64,000 bases of DNA, from NCBI RefSeq assembly GCF_025447595.1, contig NZ_JAOEJU010000009.1, forward strand, positions 1 through 64,000, in the 5' to 3' direction. Below the pieces are notes generated by a model that was not told the origin of the DNA, ran no database searches, and saw only the letters and a program-made list of their open reading frames with translations. Positions 9,189 through 17,965 of this stretch are shown piece by piece. This stretch comes from Pseudomonas koreensis (lineage in GTDB: Bacteria; Pseudomonadota; Gammaproteobacteria; Pseudomonadales; Pseudomonadaceae). Each line of letters starts with the position of its first letter. The first letter of the stretch is position 1. The position numbers and the translations under genes were made by a program.

Positions 9189-9755
9189 ATGACCCTGACT
9201 GCGACCACGTCCCACACCGTCGGGCCGTATTACCACATCGGCCTGACCTGGCTGAACCGCGAAAACCTCGCCAACGAACTGACCCTCGGCCAGCGCGTGG
9301 CGATCAGCGGGCAAGTGGTGGATGGCAACGGCGATGTCGTCAACGACGCCATGCTCGAAGTCTGGCAGGCCAACGCCGCCGGCAAATACGACCATCCGGA
9401 AGACGAGCAGGCCAAACCGCTCGACCCGAATTTCGAAGGCTTCGGCCGGGTGCCTGTGGACGCCGAAGGGCGCTTCCGTTTCACCACCATCAAGCCGGGC
9501 ACGGTCGAAGGCCTGAAGGGCTCGACCCAGGCGCCGCACTTGGTAGTGCTAGTGTTCGCGCGCGGTCTGGTGAAGCACTTGCTGACGCGGATTTATTTCG
9601 AAGGCGATCCGGCGAACGTCAATGATCCGCTGCTCGAATGCGTACCGGCGGAGCGCCGCACCACGCTGCTGGCGAAGCCGGATGCGGCGGGTGTTTATCA
9701 GTGGAATGTGATTCTGCAGGGCACTGATGCGGAAACCGTGTTCTTCGATTACTGA
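9189..9755 (+). CDS. pcaG: Protocatechuate 3,4-dioxygenase alpha subunit PcaG
   Basis: Non-catalytic but structurally required partner of PcaH; the enzyme is an (alpha-beta-Fe) multimer. The 188 residues share the WQANAAGKYDHPED block with PcaH, but the iron-ligand histidine region is replaced (APHLVVLVFARG), as expected for the alpha chain. The gene is followed directly by a REPIN, not by a simple terminator. Confidence 0.95.
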   Translation: MTLTATTSHTVGPYYHIGLTWLNRENLANELTLGQRVAISGQVVDGNGDVVNDAMLEVWQANAAGKYDHPEDEQAKPLDPNFEGFGRVPVDAEGRFRFTTIKPGTVEGLKGSTQAPHLVVLVFARGLVKHLLTRIYFEGDPANVNDPLLECVPAERRTTLLAKPDAAGVYQWNVILQGTDAETVFFDY

Positions 9756-9770
9756 AGATCACCACACATC

Positions 9771-9865
9771 CCTTGTGGGAGCGGGCTTGCTCGCGAAGAG
9801 GGTGTGTCAGTCGCCATTGAGTTGGCTGACCCACCGCTTTCGCGGGCAAGCCCGCTCCCACAGGG
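9771..9865. repeat. REPIN (two inverted REPs)
   Basis: TGTGGGAGCGGGCTTGCTCG at the left end and CGGGCAAGCCCGCTCCCACA at the right end are inverted REP copies around a short variable middle. This is the GGGAGC(G)GGCTTGCTCGCGA family typical of P. fluorescens, placed between pcaG and pcaT. Confidence 0.85.
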
Positions 9866-9947
9866 ATTTGCAGCGCTTGAGTATCTGTGGAACGGGACTG
9901 TTGCAAAGTGTGTCTAGACTCTCACTGTCCCTATCGAGTGAAAAACA

Positions 9948-11243
9948 ATGACAACCCTCACCTCCCATTACACCGGTGAAGAGCGCAGCAAGCGCATCTT
10001 TGCCATTGTCGGCGCGTCGTCCGGCAACCTCGTCGAATGGTTCGACTTCTACGTCTACGCCTTCTGCGCGATCTATTTCGCCCCGGCGTTTTTCCCCTCC
10101 GACAATCCCACGGTGCAGCTGGTCAACACGGCAGGCGTCTTCGCCGCCGGGTTCCTGATGCGACCGATCGGCGGCTGGATTTTCGGTCGGGTCGCGGACA
10201 AGCACGGGCGCAAGAACTCGATGCTGATTTCGATCCTGATGATGTGCTTCGGCTCGTTGCTGATCGCCTGCCTGCCGACCTACAACGACATCGGCGTCTG
10301 GGCGCCGTTGTTGCTGTTGTTCGCGCGTCTGCTGCAGGGCCTGTCGGTGGGCGGTGAGTACGGCACCACCGCGACCTACATGAGCGAAGTCGCGCTCAAG
10401 GGCCAGCGCGGGTTCTTCGCCTCGTTCCAGTATGTGACGCTGATCGGCGGGCAACTGCTGGCGGTGCTGGTGGTGGTAATCCTGCAGCAGTTTCTTTCTG
10501 AAGAAGAACTGCGTGCCTACGGCTGGCGGATTCCGTTCGTGGTCGGCGCGGTGGCGGCGCTGATTTCGCTGTTCCTGCGTCGCACCCTGAAAGAAACCAC
10601 TAACAAGGAAACACGTGAACACAAGGACGCCGGCAGCATCAGTGCGCTGTTCCGCGACCACAAGGCCGCGTTTATCACCGTACTCGGCTACACCGCTGGC
10701 GGCTCGCTGATTTTCTACACCTTCACCACGTATATGCAGAAGTACCTGGTGAACACCGCCGGCATGCACGCCAAGACTGCCAGCTACATCATGACCGGCG
10801 CGCTCTTCCTGTATATGTGCATGCAACCGCTGTTCGGCATGCTCGCGGACAAGATCGGCCGGCGTAACTCGATGCTCTGGTTCGGTGCCCTCGGCACGCT
10901 GTTTACCGTGCCGATCCTGCTGAGCCTGAAAAGCGTCAGCAGTCCGTTCCTGGCCTTTGTCCTGATCACGTTGGCGCTGGCGATCGTCAGTTTCTACACC
11001 TCGATCAGCGGTCTGGTGAAAGCCGAGATGTTCCCGCCGGAAGTCCGCGCCCTCGGCGTCGGTCTGGCGTATGCGGTGGCCAACGCGATCTTCGGCGGTT
11101 CGGCCGAATACGTCGCCCTGAGCCTGAAGGCCGGCGGCATGGAAAACGCGTTCTACTGGTATGTCACCATCATGATGGCCGTGGCGTTCCTGTTCAGCCT
11201 GCGCCTGCCCAAAGAAGCGAAGTATTTGCACCACGACCTTTAA
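9948..11243 (+). CDS. pcaT: MFS dicarboxylate transporter PcaT
   Basis: Metabolite:H+ symporter related to KgtP; PcaT of P. putida takes up beta-ketoadipate and related dicarboxylates. The 431-residue protein has about twelve membrane segments. It has the MHS-family N-terminus ([17 protein letters not shown]), [11 protein letters not shown] in loop 2-3 and [13 protein letters not shown] in membrane segment 4. It is followed 46 bases later by pcaB, the order seen in the P. putida pcaTBDC operon. Confidence 0.88.
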   Translation: MTTLTSHYTGEERSKRIFAIVGASSGNLVEWFDFYVYAFCAIYFAPAFFPSDNPTVQLVNTAGVFAAGFLMRPIGGWIFGRVADKHGRKNSMLISILMMCFGSLLIACLPTYNDIGVWAPLLLLFARLLQGLSVGGEYGTTATYMSEVALKGQRGFFASFQYVTLIGGQLLAVLVVVILQQFLSEEELRAYGWRIPFVVGAVAALISLFLRRTLKETTNKETREHKDAGSISALFRDHKAAFITVLGYTAGGSLIFYTFTTYMQKYLVNTAGMHAKTASYIMTGALFLYMCMQPLFGMLADKIGRRNSMLWFGALGTLFTVPILLSLKSVSSPFLAFVLITLALAIVSFYTSISGLVKAEMFPPEVRALGVGLAYAVANAIFGGSAEYVALSLKAGGMENAFYWYVTIMMAVAFLFSLRLPKEAKYLHHDL

Positions 11244-11289
11244 ACCGATGCGCGCGGGCCACAACGGCCCGCGCCGGCAAGGACTGTTT

Positions 11290-12654
11290 ATGACTCAGCG
11301 ACCGGGCAATCAATTGTTCGATGCCTACTTTACTGCCCGCGATATGCGCCAAGTGTTCTGCGATCAGGGCCGGGTGCAGGCGATGCTCGACTTCGAAGCG
11401 GCGCTGGCCCGGGCCGAAGCGCGGGTCGGATTGATTCCGGCAAATGCTGTCGCGTCGATCGAAAACGCCTGTCGCGCGGAGCTGTTTGATTTCGCCGCAT
11501 TGGGCGAGGCGATTGCCACGGCCGGCAACTCGGCGATTCCGCTGGTCAAGGCGTTGGGCAAACAGATCGCCGCGACCGATGCCGAAGCCGAGCGCTACGT
11601 GCATCTGGGCGCCACCAGCCAGGACGTGATGGACTCCGGGCTGGTGCTGCAATTGCGTCAGGCGCTGGAATTAATTGAAGGGGAGCTGGCGCAACTGGCC
11701 GACTCCCTCGCCATTCAGGCGCAGCGCCACTCCACGACGCCACTGGCCGGGCGCACCTGGCTGCAACACGCGACGCCGGTGACCCTTGGGATGAAGATCG
11801 CCGGTTGGCTCGGTGCCGTGACTCGCAGTCGTCAACGCCTGCGCGAGCTCAAGCCGCGATTGCTGGTGCTGCAATTCGGCGGCGCGTCCGGCACCCTCGC
11901 GGCGCTCGGCGAAAAGGCATTGCCGATTGCCCAGGCGCTGGCCGAAGAACTGCAACTGACGCTGCCGGAACAACCGTGGCACACCCAGCGTGATCGCATC
12001 GTCGAGTTCGGTGCGGTGCTTGGGCTGATCGCCGGCAGCCTCGGCAAACTCGGCCGCGACATTAGCCTGTTGATGCAGACCGAGGCGGCGGAAGTGTTCG
12101 AACCCTCGGCGCCGGGCAAGGGCGGTTCCTCGACCATGCCGCACAAACGCAATCCGGTGGGCGCAGCGGTGCTGATCGGTGCGGCGACCCGCGTGCCAGG
12201 TCTGGTCTCGACACTGTTCAGCGCCATGCCCCAGGAACACGAACGCAGCCTTGGTTTGTGGCACGCCGAATGGGAAACCCTGCCGGAGATCTGCTGCCTG
12301 GTGTCGGGTGCGCTGCAACAGGCGCGGCTGCTGGCTGACGGTCTGGAAGTCGATGCCGCGCGCATGGCCCGCAACCTGGAATTGACTCAAGGTCTGGTGC
12401 TGGCCGAAGCGGTTAGCATCGTGCTCGCGCAACGGGTCGGCCGCGACACCGCGCATCACCTGCTCGAACAGTGCTGCAAACGAGCGGTGGCCGAACAGCG
12501 CCATCTGCGTGCGGTACTCGGTGACGAGCCGCAGGTGACCGCCGAACTCAGCGCAACCGAACTGGATCATCTGCTCGATCCCGCCCATTACCTGGGGCAG
12601 GCGCAAGTCTGGGTCGAGCGGGCCGTGGCCGAACACAACGCATTGTCTGACTGA
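11290..12654 (+). CDS. pcaB: 3-carboxy-cis,cis-muconate cycloisomerase PcaB
   Basis: Converts beta-carboxymuconate to gamma-carboxymuconolactone. It is a fumarase/aspartase superfamily protein of 454 residues. The superfamily signature GGSSTMPHKRNPVGAAV lies at about residues 278-294, and HLGATSQDVMDSG at about 101-113. The ATG at 11290 was preferred to an in-frame ATG at 11248, which overlaps the spacer. pcaD follows after 12 bases. Confidence 0.94.
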   Translation: MTQRPGNQLFDAYFTARDMRQVFCDQGRVQAMLDFEAALARAEARVGLIPANAVASIENACRAELFDFAALGEAIATAGNSAIPLVKALGKQIAATDAEAERYVHLGATSQDVMDSGLVLQLRQALELIEGELAQLADSLAIQAQRHSTTPLAGRTWLQHATPVTLGMKIAGWLGAVTRSRQRLRELKPRLLVLQFGGASGTLAALGEKALPIAQALAEELQLTLPEQPWHTQRDRIVEFGAVLGLIAGSLGKLGRDISLLMQTEAAEVFEPSAPGKGGSSTMPHKRNPVGAAVLIGAATRVPGLVSTLFSAMPQEHERSLGLWHAEWETLPEICCLVSGALQQARLLADGLEVDAARMARNLELTQGLVLAEAVSIVLAQRVGRDTAHHLLEQCCKRAVAEQRHLRAVLGDEPQVTAELSATELDHLLDPAHYLGQAQVWVERAVAEHNALSD

Positions 12655-12666
12655 AAGGAGAGGGCT

Positions 12667-13458
12667 GTGGCTTTCGTTCAACTCGCCGATGGCGAACTGC
12701 ATTACACATTGGAAGGCCCGGTCGACGCGCCGGTGCTGGTGCTGTCGAACTCGCTGGGCACTGACCTGCACATGTGGGACGTGCAGATGCCGGCCTTCAC
12801 CGAACATTTTCGCGTGCTGCGTTTTGATACGCGCGGGCACGGCCAGTCGCTGGTGACGCCGGGTCCTTACAGCATCGAGCAACTGGGCCGCGACGTGCTG
12901 GCGCTGCTGGATGCGCTGCACATCGAACGTGCGCATTTCTGCGGTTTGTCGATGGGCGGCCTGATCGGCCAGTGGCTGGGGATCAACGCCGGCCAGCGTC
13001 TGAACAAACTCATCGTCTGCAACACGGCGGCGAAAATCGGCGATCCGTCGGTGTGGAACCCGCGCATCGAAACCGTGCTGCGCGACGGCCCGGCGGCGAT
13101 GGTTGCGTTGCGTGATGCATCGATTGCCCGCTGGTTTACCCCGGACTTCTCGGCGGCCAATCCAGCGGCGGCCAAGCAGATCACCGACATGCTGGCCGCG
13201 ACCAATCCTGAAGGTTACGCCGCCAACTGCGGGGCGGTGCGCGATGCGGATTTCCGTGAGCAGTTGTCGTCGATCAAGGCGCCGCTGCTGGTGATCGCCG
13301 GTACCGAAGATGCGGTGACGCCACCGTCCGGCGGGCATTTCATTCAGGAACATGTGCGCGGCGCCGAGTACGCCGAGTTCTATGCGGCGCACCTTTCCAA
13401 CGTTCAGGCCGGCGACGCATTCAGCGACCGCGTGCTGACCTTTTTGCTGGCCGATTGA
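12667..13458 (+). CDS. pcaD: 3-oxoadipate enol-lactonase PcaD
   Basis: Alpha/beta hydrolase that hydrolyses beta-ketoadipate enol-lactone to beta-ketoadipate. The 263 residues equal the usual length. The catalytic triad is visible: Ser95 (GLSMGG), Asp215 (AGTEDAVTPP) and His242 (AAHLSN). It starts at GTG after an AAAGGAGAGG ribosome site. It lies between pcaB and pcaC with short gaps. Confidence 0.94.
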   Translation: MAFVQLADGELHYTLEGPVDAPVLVLSNSLGTDLHMWDVQMPAFTEHFRVLRFDTRGHGQSLVTPGPYSIEQLGRDVLALLDALHIERAHFCGLSMGGLIGQWLGINAGQRLNKLIVCNTAAKIGDPSVWNPRIETVLRDGPAAMVALRDASIARWFTPDFSAANPAAAKQITDMLAATNPEGYAANCGAVRDADFREQLSSIKAPLLVIAGTEDAVTPPSGGHFIQEHVRGAEYAEFYAAHLSNVQAGDAFSDRVLTFLLAD

Positions 13459-13468
13459 GGGGATTTCC

Positions 13469-13861
13469 GTGGACGAGAAACAACGTTACGACGACGGCAT
13501 GCAAGTGCGCCGCGCGGTGCTCGGCGACGCTCACGTCGATCGCAGCCTGACCACGCTGACCGAGTTCAATTCGGAATTCCAGGAGATGATCACCCGTCAC
13601 GCCTGGGGCGATATCTGGACCCGCCCGGGCCTGCCACGCCACACCCGCAGCCTGATCACCATCGCCATGCTGATCGGCATGAACCGCGAAGGCGAACTCA
13701 AGTTGCATCTGCGGGCGGCGGCCAACAATGGCGTGAGCCGTGGCGAGATCAAGGAAGTCATCATGCAGAGCGCGATCTACTGCGGGATTCCGGCGGCGAA
13801 TGCGACGTTTCATCTGGCCGAATCGGTGTGGGATGAGCTGGGTACCGAATCGCGGGATTGA
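13469..13861 (+). CDS. pcaC: 4-carboxymuconolactone decarboxylase PcaC
   Basis: Decarboxylates gamma-carboxymuconolactone to beta-ketoadipate enol-lactone. The 130-residue CMD/AhpD-fold protein has the conserved region GELKLHLRAAANNGVSRGEI and the YCGIPAANATF segment. The start is GTG after GAGGGGATTTCC. It is the last gene of the pca block; a REPIN follows 18 bases after the stop. Confidence 0.93.
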   Translation: MDEKQRYDDGMQVRRAVLGDAHVDRSLTTLTEFNSEFQEMITRHAWGDIWTRPGLPRHTRSLITIAMLIGMNREGELKLHLRAAANNGVSRGEIKEVIMQSAIYCGIPAANATFHLAESVWDELGTESRD

Positions 13862-13878
13862 CGGCGACTGAGCGGACG

Positions 13879-13946
13879 CCATCGCTAGCAGGCTAGCTCC
13901 CACAATGGACCGCATTTCACTGTGGGAGCTAGCCTGCTGGCGATGG
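13879..13946. repeat. REPIN, AGCTAGCCTGC family
   Basis: CCATCGCTAGCAGGCTAGCT and its inverted copy TGTGGGAGCTAGCCTGCTGG flank a 16-base centre. The core differs from the GCGAGCTTGCTCGC family, so the genome carries at least two REP subfamilies. The element lies between the convergent ends of pcaC and the Tam-like gene. Confidence 0.85.
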
Positions 13947-13965
13947 CGGTATTTGCCGCGTCGAT

Positions 13966-14781
13966 TCAAACCTTGGCGACAATGAAAATCCGCTTGAAGG
14001 GAAACAACGTGTGCCCGTTTTTCTCCTGCGGATAATGCGCATGCACCCGCATCAGGTAGTGATAAATGAAGCGCGCCTGTTCTTCTGATGTCAGTCCCTG
14101 CATCACCGGCCTCAGCGCCGACACTTTCACCCAGTCATAAATCGGTGAGCTTCCGCGCACTACCTGCAACTGCTCGGTTTCCCAGATATCCAGTGATTGG
14201 GTCAGCGGCGCGAGCAAACGGTAGTAATCCTCCAGCGACAACAACGGCCGCGCCGCCATGCGCTGGCGCAATTTCGCAGTGCCAATGGGTCGGCCGCAGG
14301 GCCCGGCATCGTCGAGGGTATCGAGCATCAGCTGATACCACAGCGCGTCGCGCCAGTCCGGCATGTGCGCGGCCAGGCAGCCGCCGGGGTTGAGGTGGTG
14401 AAGCAAGCCTGGCAACAGCGTCTGATGGTCATCGATGAAATGCAGCACGGCCGCAGCGAACAACAGATCGGCCGGTTTGCGGGGTTTCCAGTGTTGCAGC
14501 TCGGCGTGTTGCCAGCGCGCCTTGATCGGCAGGCAACGGGCGACCTGGAGCATGTCTTTCGAGCTGTCGATGCCTTTGAGATTTGCCAGCGGCCAGCGAT
14601 CGGCCAGAACCTTCGTGGCAATCCCGGTGCCGCAACCGAGGTCATAAATGCGTTGAGGATTGTCCAGGTCGACACGACCGAGCAATTCATCGACCGGTTG
14701 TTGCCTGAGGCGGGAAAACTGCTGGTACGCCCGGGCGTCCCAGTCTTTGTCGACGGGAGCCGGGTTGAGTCGGGTGATCAT
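13966..14781 (-). CDS. Tam-like class I SAM methyltransferase
   Basis: Related to trans-aconitate 2-methyltransferase. The 271-residue protein has SAM motif I YDLGCGTGIATKVLA (about residues 45-59), the following acidic loop GIDSSKDML and motif FAAAVLHFIDDH. The family's C-terminal end HTLFPFKRIFIVA is present. A second, closer Tam homologue is encoded at 57335-58105, so this copy may have another small-molecule substrate. Its position after pcaC suggests no direct pathway role. Confidence is high for the fold, low for the substrate. Confidence 0.8.
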   Translation of the reverse strand: MITRLNPAPVDKDWDARAYQQFSRLRQQPVDELLGRVDLDNPQRIYDLGCGTGIATKVLADRWPLANLKGIDSSKDMLQVARCLPIKARWQHAELQHWKPRKPADLLFAAAVLHFIDDHQTLLPGLLHHLNPGGCLAAHMPDWRDALWYQLMLDTLDDAGPCGRPIGTAKLRQRMAARPLLSLEDYYRLLAPLTQSLDIWETEQLQVVRGSSPIYDWVKVSALRPVMQGLTSEEQARFIYHYLMRVHAHYPQEKNGHTLFPFKRIFIVAKV

Positions 14782-14871
14782 GAGGTGGTCCTCCGGTGAT
14801 CAGCAGGGTCTTCCGATGACAACCTGGCCAAGTCTTGGGGACCGACATCAACAGATAACGGAAGTGAAGAG

Positions 14872-14904
14872 GGTGGAGCACCTGAGTCCTTCAGGTGGAT
14901 CCAC
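14872..14904. other. strong hairpin without T-run
   Basis: CACCTGA (14879-14885) and TCAGGTG (14891-14897) pair perfectly around GTCCT, and the flanking GTGGA/TCCAC extends the stem. It lies between the Tam-like gene and the oprD-family gene. No T-run follows on either strand, so its role as terminator is uncertain. Confidence 0.4.
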
Positions 14905-14956
14905 TCTACGCGTCGGCGGGCGCCTCGCCATTAATCCTGACGGATGGTGCAGAGTT

Positions 14957-16216
14957 CTAGAGCAGGCTGATCGGGTAGCTGACGATCAGACGGTTCTCGT
15001 CGAACTCGTTGTTGCTGAAGTCTCGGCGCATGGTCGAGTTGCGCCACCTGACGTTCAGGTCCTTGAGTGCGCCGCTTTGCACGGTGTAGCCCAGTTCCGA
15101 TTCGCGGCCCCGTTCCTTGCCGTCGGTGATGGTCCCGGTGTGCACGTTGTCGCCGCTGATGTAGCGGTTCATCAGGGTCAGGCCGGGCACGCCGAGGGCG
15201 GCGAAGTTGTAGTCGTGGCGCAGTTGCCAGGAACGTTCCTGCGCGTTGTCGTAGCTTGAGTTGTAGCTGTCGTTGGCGAGCGTTCCGCCGCTGGTGCCGT
15301 TGACCCGCATCCAGGCGCTGTCGCCGGTGAGTTTTTGCAGGCCGACGTAGAAGGTGTTGCCGCCGTATCGCGCGGAGAACATGCCCGACCAGGTCTTGTT
15401 GTCGAGGTCGCCGGCGCGGGCACTGCCGTCGTCCTTGCCGTAGAAGAAACCGAGGTTGGCGCCGAGGGTCCAGTCGCCGATTGGCTGGCTGTGGATCAGG
15501 TTGACGTATTGCTGGCTGTAGATGTCCTTGAGCTCGGCGTTCCACAGGCCGATCTGGGTGCGCTTGTCGTTGAACACGTATTCGCCGCCCTGGAAGTTGA
15601 AGCGGTCCGAGGTGAACGCCGCTTTGCCGAACATCGACATGTCGCTCATGCTGCTGTCGTCACGGGGACTGTTGGCGCGGAACTGGCCGCCGTACAGGGT
15701 CAACCCATCGATTTCCTTCGAGGTGATCTGCCCGCCGCGAAAGGTCTGCGGCAGCGAGCGGCCGTCATCCGAACGCAAAATCGGCAACACCGGCATCCAC
15801 TCGCCGACCTTCACCTCGGTCTGCGACAGTTTGGCCTTGAACGCCACGTTAGTGCGGCCGAAGGTGTCCGCCGGGCGCCCGTCATGATCCAGCGGCAACG
15901 CCTGCGTGCCGCCGGTGCCTTTGCCGCCATCGAGCTTCACCGAGTACAACCCCAGCACATCCATGCCGAACCCGACGGTGCCCTGGGTGAAACCGGACTT
16001 GGCGTCGAGGATGAAGTTCTGCGTCCACTCTTCAGCCTTGCCCTGAGCCTTGGTCGGGTTGGTGAAGTTGCGGTTGATGTAGAAGTTGCGCAGGTTCAGG
16101 TTGACCTTGGCCCCTTCGATGAAACCGGCTTCTTCAGCCGCAGCGGGCAGCGCGACGCCGGCCAGGGCGAGGGCGATCAGGCCGGGAAGTGCGTAGGGCA
16201 CAGGGGACATTGTCAT
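14957..16216 (-). CDS. OprD family outer-membrane porin
   Basis: Substrate-specific channel of the OprD family (18-strand barrel). The 419-residue precursor has a signal peptide ending in VALPAAA|EE. Mature motifs include NLRNFYINRNF near the N-terminus, GFGMDVLGLYSVKLDGG, and a C-terminal VSYPISLL. Its closeness to the pca block suggests uptake of an aromatic or dicarboxylic acid (OccK-type), but this is inference from position. An AGAGAGACCCGAGCC leader precedes the start codon, and an in-frame ATG lies two codons inside. Confidence 0.85.
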   Translation of the reverse strand: MTMSPVPYALPGLIALALAGVALPAAAEEAGFIEGAKVNLNLRNFYINRNFTNPTKAQGKAEEWTQNFILDAKSGFTQGTVGFGMDVLGLYSVKLDGGKGTGGTQALPLDHDGRPADTFGRTNVAFKAKLSQTEVKVGEWMPVLPILRSDDGRSLPQTFRGGQITSKEIDGLTLYGGQFRANSPRDDSSMSDMSMFGKAAFTSDRFNFQGGEYVFNDKRTQIGLWNAELKDIYSQQYVNLIHSQPIGDWTLGANLGFFYGKDDGSARAGDLDNKTWSGMFSARYGGNTFYVGLQKLTGDSAWMRVNGTSGGTLANDSYNSSYDNAQERSWQLRHDYNFAALGVPGLTLMNRYISGDNVHTGTITDGKERGRESELGYTVQSGALKDLNVRWRNSTMRRDFSNNEFDENRLIVSYPISLL

Positions 16217-16459
16217 GGGCTCGGGTCTCTCTTGTTTTTTTGGGCGTGCGGGGGCGCTGCGGCCGTTTCTGAGGCGCAGGAATTCAATGGAATCAGGGGG
16301 CGAAGCGGCGGCGATCAGCCGGATGGAGCAGGGCGCGGGAGCATGGTGTCGAACCTGTTGTTATTGGTTTTGTGGCTCGAATGGTGCGGGGCGCGGGCGA
16401 GGCGATTCAATCGGCGAAAGTGGAATTCGGGCGATTATCGAACGCAAGATTGGCAGGCA

Positions 16460-16490
16460 ACAAAAAGCCCGCCAATCGGCGGGCTTCTTG
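16460..16490 (-). terminator. terminator of the emhABC operon
   Basis: AAGCCCGCC / GGCGGGCTT with an AATC loop is followed on the minus strand by a T-run. It sits 15 bases past the emhC stop. Confidence 0.85.
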
Positions 16491-16504
16491 TGTTCACCGG
16501 ATGA

Positions 16505-17965
16505 TCAGAACAGCTTCATCTTCGGCGCTTCTTCTTTGAGCGGCTCGTTCTGCGCGGTCTGCGCATTCCAGCCACCGCCCAGGGCCTTGTACAGGTTGAC
16601 CGCACTGGTCAGCTGCGCGAGGCGGTCGGTGATCAACGATTGTTGCGCGCTGAACAGCTGACGCTGGGCATCAAGGAACGTCAGGTTGCTGTCGACGCCA
16701 ATGCGATAGCGACGCTCGGCCAGGCGGTAGTAATCCTGGTTCGCCGTCACGAAATCACGCTGGGCCTGCAACTGCTCGGTATAGGTCTGGCGGGCGGCCA
16801 GGCCGTCGGCGACTTCCTGGAAGGCCGTTTGAATGGACTTCTCGTAGTTCGCCACGCCAATGTCCTTCTGGATCTTGGCGTAGTCGAGGCTGGCGCGCAG
16901 GCTGCCGGCGTTGAAGATCGGCAGGTTGATCTGCGGCTGGAACAGCCACGTGCCCGAACCGCCCTTGAACAGGCCGGACAGGTCCGGGCTCAGGCTGCCC
17001 GCGTTGGCGGTCAGGCTGATGCTCGGGAAGAACGCTGCACGGGCCGCGCCGATGTTGGCGTTGGCCGCCTTCAGGTTGTACTCGGCCTGAAGGATGTCCG
17101 GACGGCGTTGCAGCAGATCCGACGGCAGGCCGGCCGGCACGTCGGCCAGCAGGTCATCCGACAGCGGTTTGGCCGCTTGCAGGTTGGCCGGCACGCCGGT
17201 GCCGAGCAGCAGGGTCAGGCTGTTTTCGTCCTGAGCGACCTGGCGGGTGTAACGCGCCAGTTGTGCCCGGGCGTTTTCAACCGAAGTGCGCGACTGCGCC
17301 AGGTCCAGCGCCGAAGCCACACCGACTTCGTTACTGCGGCTGGTCAGCTTGTAGCTTTCCTCGAAGGCACCGAGGGTGTCCTGCGTCAGCTTCAGCAGTT
17401 CCTTGTCGGCCTGCCAGGTCAGATAGGCGTTGGCCACGCTGGCCACCAGGCTGATCTGGGTGCTGCGACGCGCTTCTTCGGTGGCGAAGTATTGTTGCAG
17501 CGCTTGTTCGCTCAGGCTGCGAACCCGACCGAACAGGTCGAGTTCGTAGGCACTGATGCCGACGGTGGCGGAGTAGGAGCTGGTAATCGTCGAATCACCG
17601 GTCTGCGACGCACGGGCCGGAACCCGCTGACGGCTGCCGCTGGCATTGGCCGACACGGCCGGGAACAGATCGGCACGCTGGATGCGGTATTGAGCCGCGT
17701 AGGCGTCGATGTTCAGCGCCGCGACACGCAGGTCGCGGTTGTTTTCCAGGGCGACCTGGATCAGTTGCTGCAGGGCCGGGTCATGGAAAAACTGCTTCCA
17801 GCCCTGTTCGGCAGCGGCCTGCGCCGGTGCCTCGGCCGGCGAGTACGCCGGGCCCTGCGGGAATTGCGCGGCCACCGGTGCTTCAGGCTGCTGATAATCC
17901 GGTATCAGCGAGCAACCGCTCAGCACGAAGGCGGCGACTGCGATGGAGAGTAGCGACTTGCTCAT
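16505..17965 (-). CDS. emhC: Efflux outer-membrane lipoprotein EmhC (OprM/TtgC family)
   Basis: Outer-membrane channel of an RND tripartite pump. The 486-residue precursor has a lipoprotein signal with lipobox LSGC (Cys18). Two OEP repeats, each with coiled-coil alpha-barrel sequence (for example residues 190-290 and 390-450), follow. [20 protein letters not shown] is the typical repeat-2 signature. Its ATG overlaps the emhB stop by four bases. Names used in other species are ttgC and oprM. Confidence 0.92.
   Translation of the reverse strand: MSKSLLSIAVAAFVLSGCSLIPDYQQPEAPVAAQFPQGPAYSPAEAPAQAAAEQGWKQFFHDPALQQLIQVALENNRDLRVAALNIDAYAAQYRIQRADLFPAVSANASGSRQRVPARASQTGDSTITSSYSATVGISAYELDLFGRVRSLSEQALQQYFATEEARRSTQISLVASVANAYLTWQADKELLKLTQDTLGAFEESYKLTSRSNEVGVASALDLAQSRTSVENARAQLARYTRQVAQDENSLTLLLGTGVPANLQAAKPLSDDLLADVPAGLPSDLLQRRPDILQAEYNLKAANANIGAARAAFFPSISLTANAGSLSPDLSGLFKGGSGTWLFQPQINLPIFNAGSLRASLDYAKIQKDIGVANYEKSIQTAFQEVADGLAARQTYTEQLQAQRDFVTANQDYYRLAERRYRIGVDSNLTFLDAQRQLFSAQQSLITDRLAQLTSAVNLYKALGGGWNAQTAQNEPLKEEAPKMKLF

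Noticed and set aside
6815..9217. 800-codon ORF on the minus strand across the pca genes
   Set aside because: It is the antisense shadow of pcaJ, pcaF and pcaH, which have full catalytic motifs. The shadow protein is rich in Arg, His, Gln and Gly without domains.
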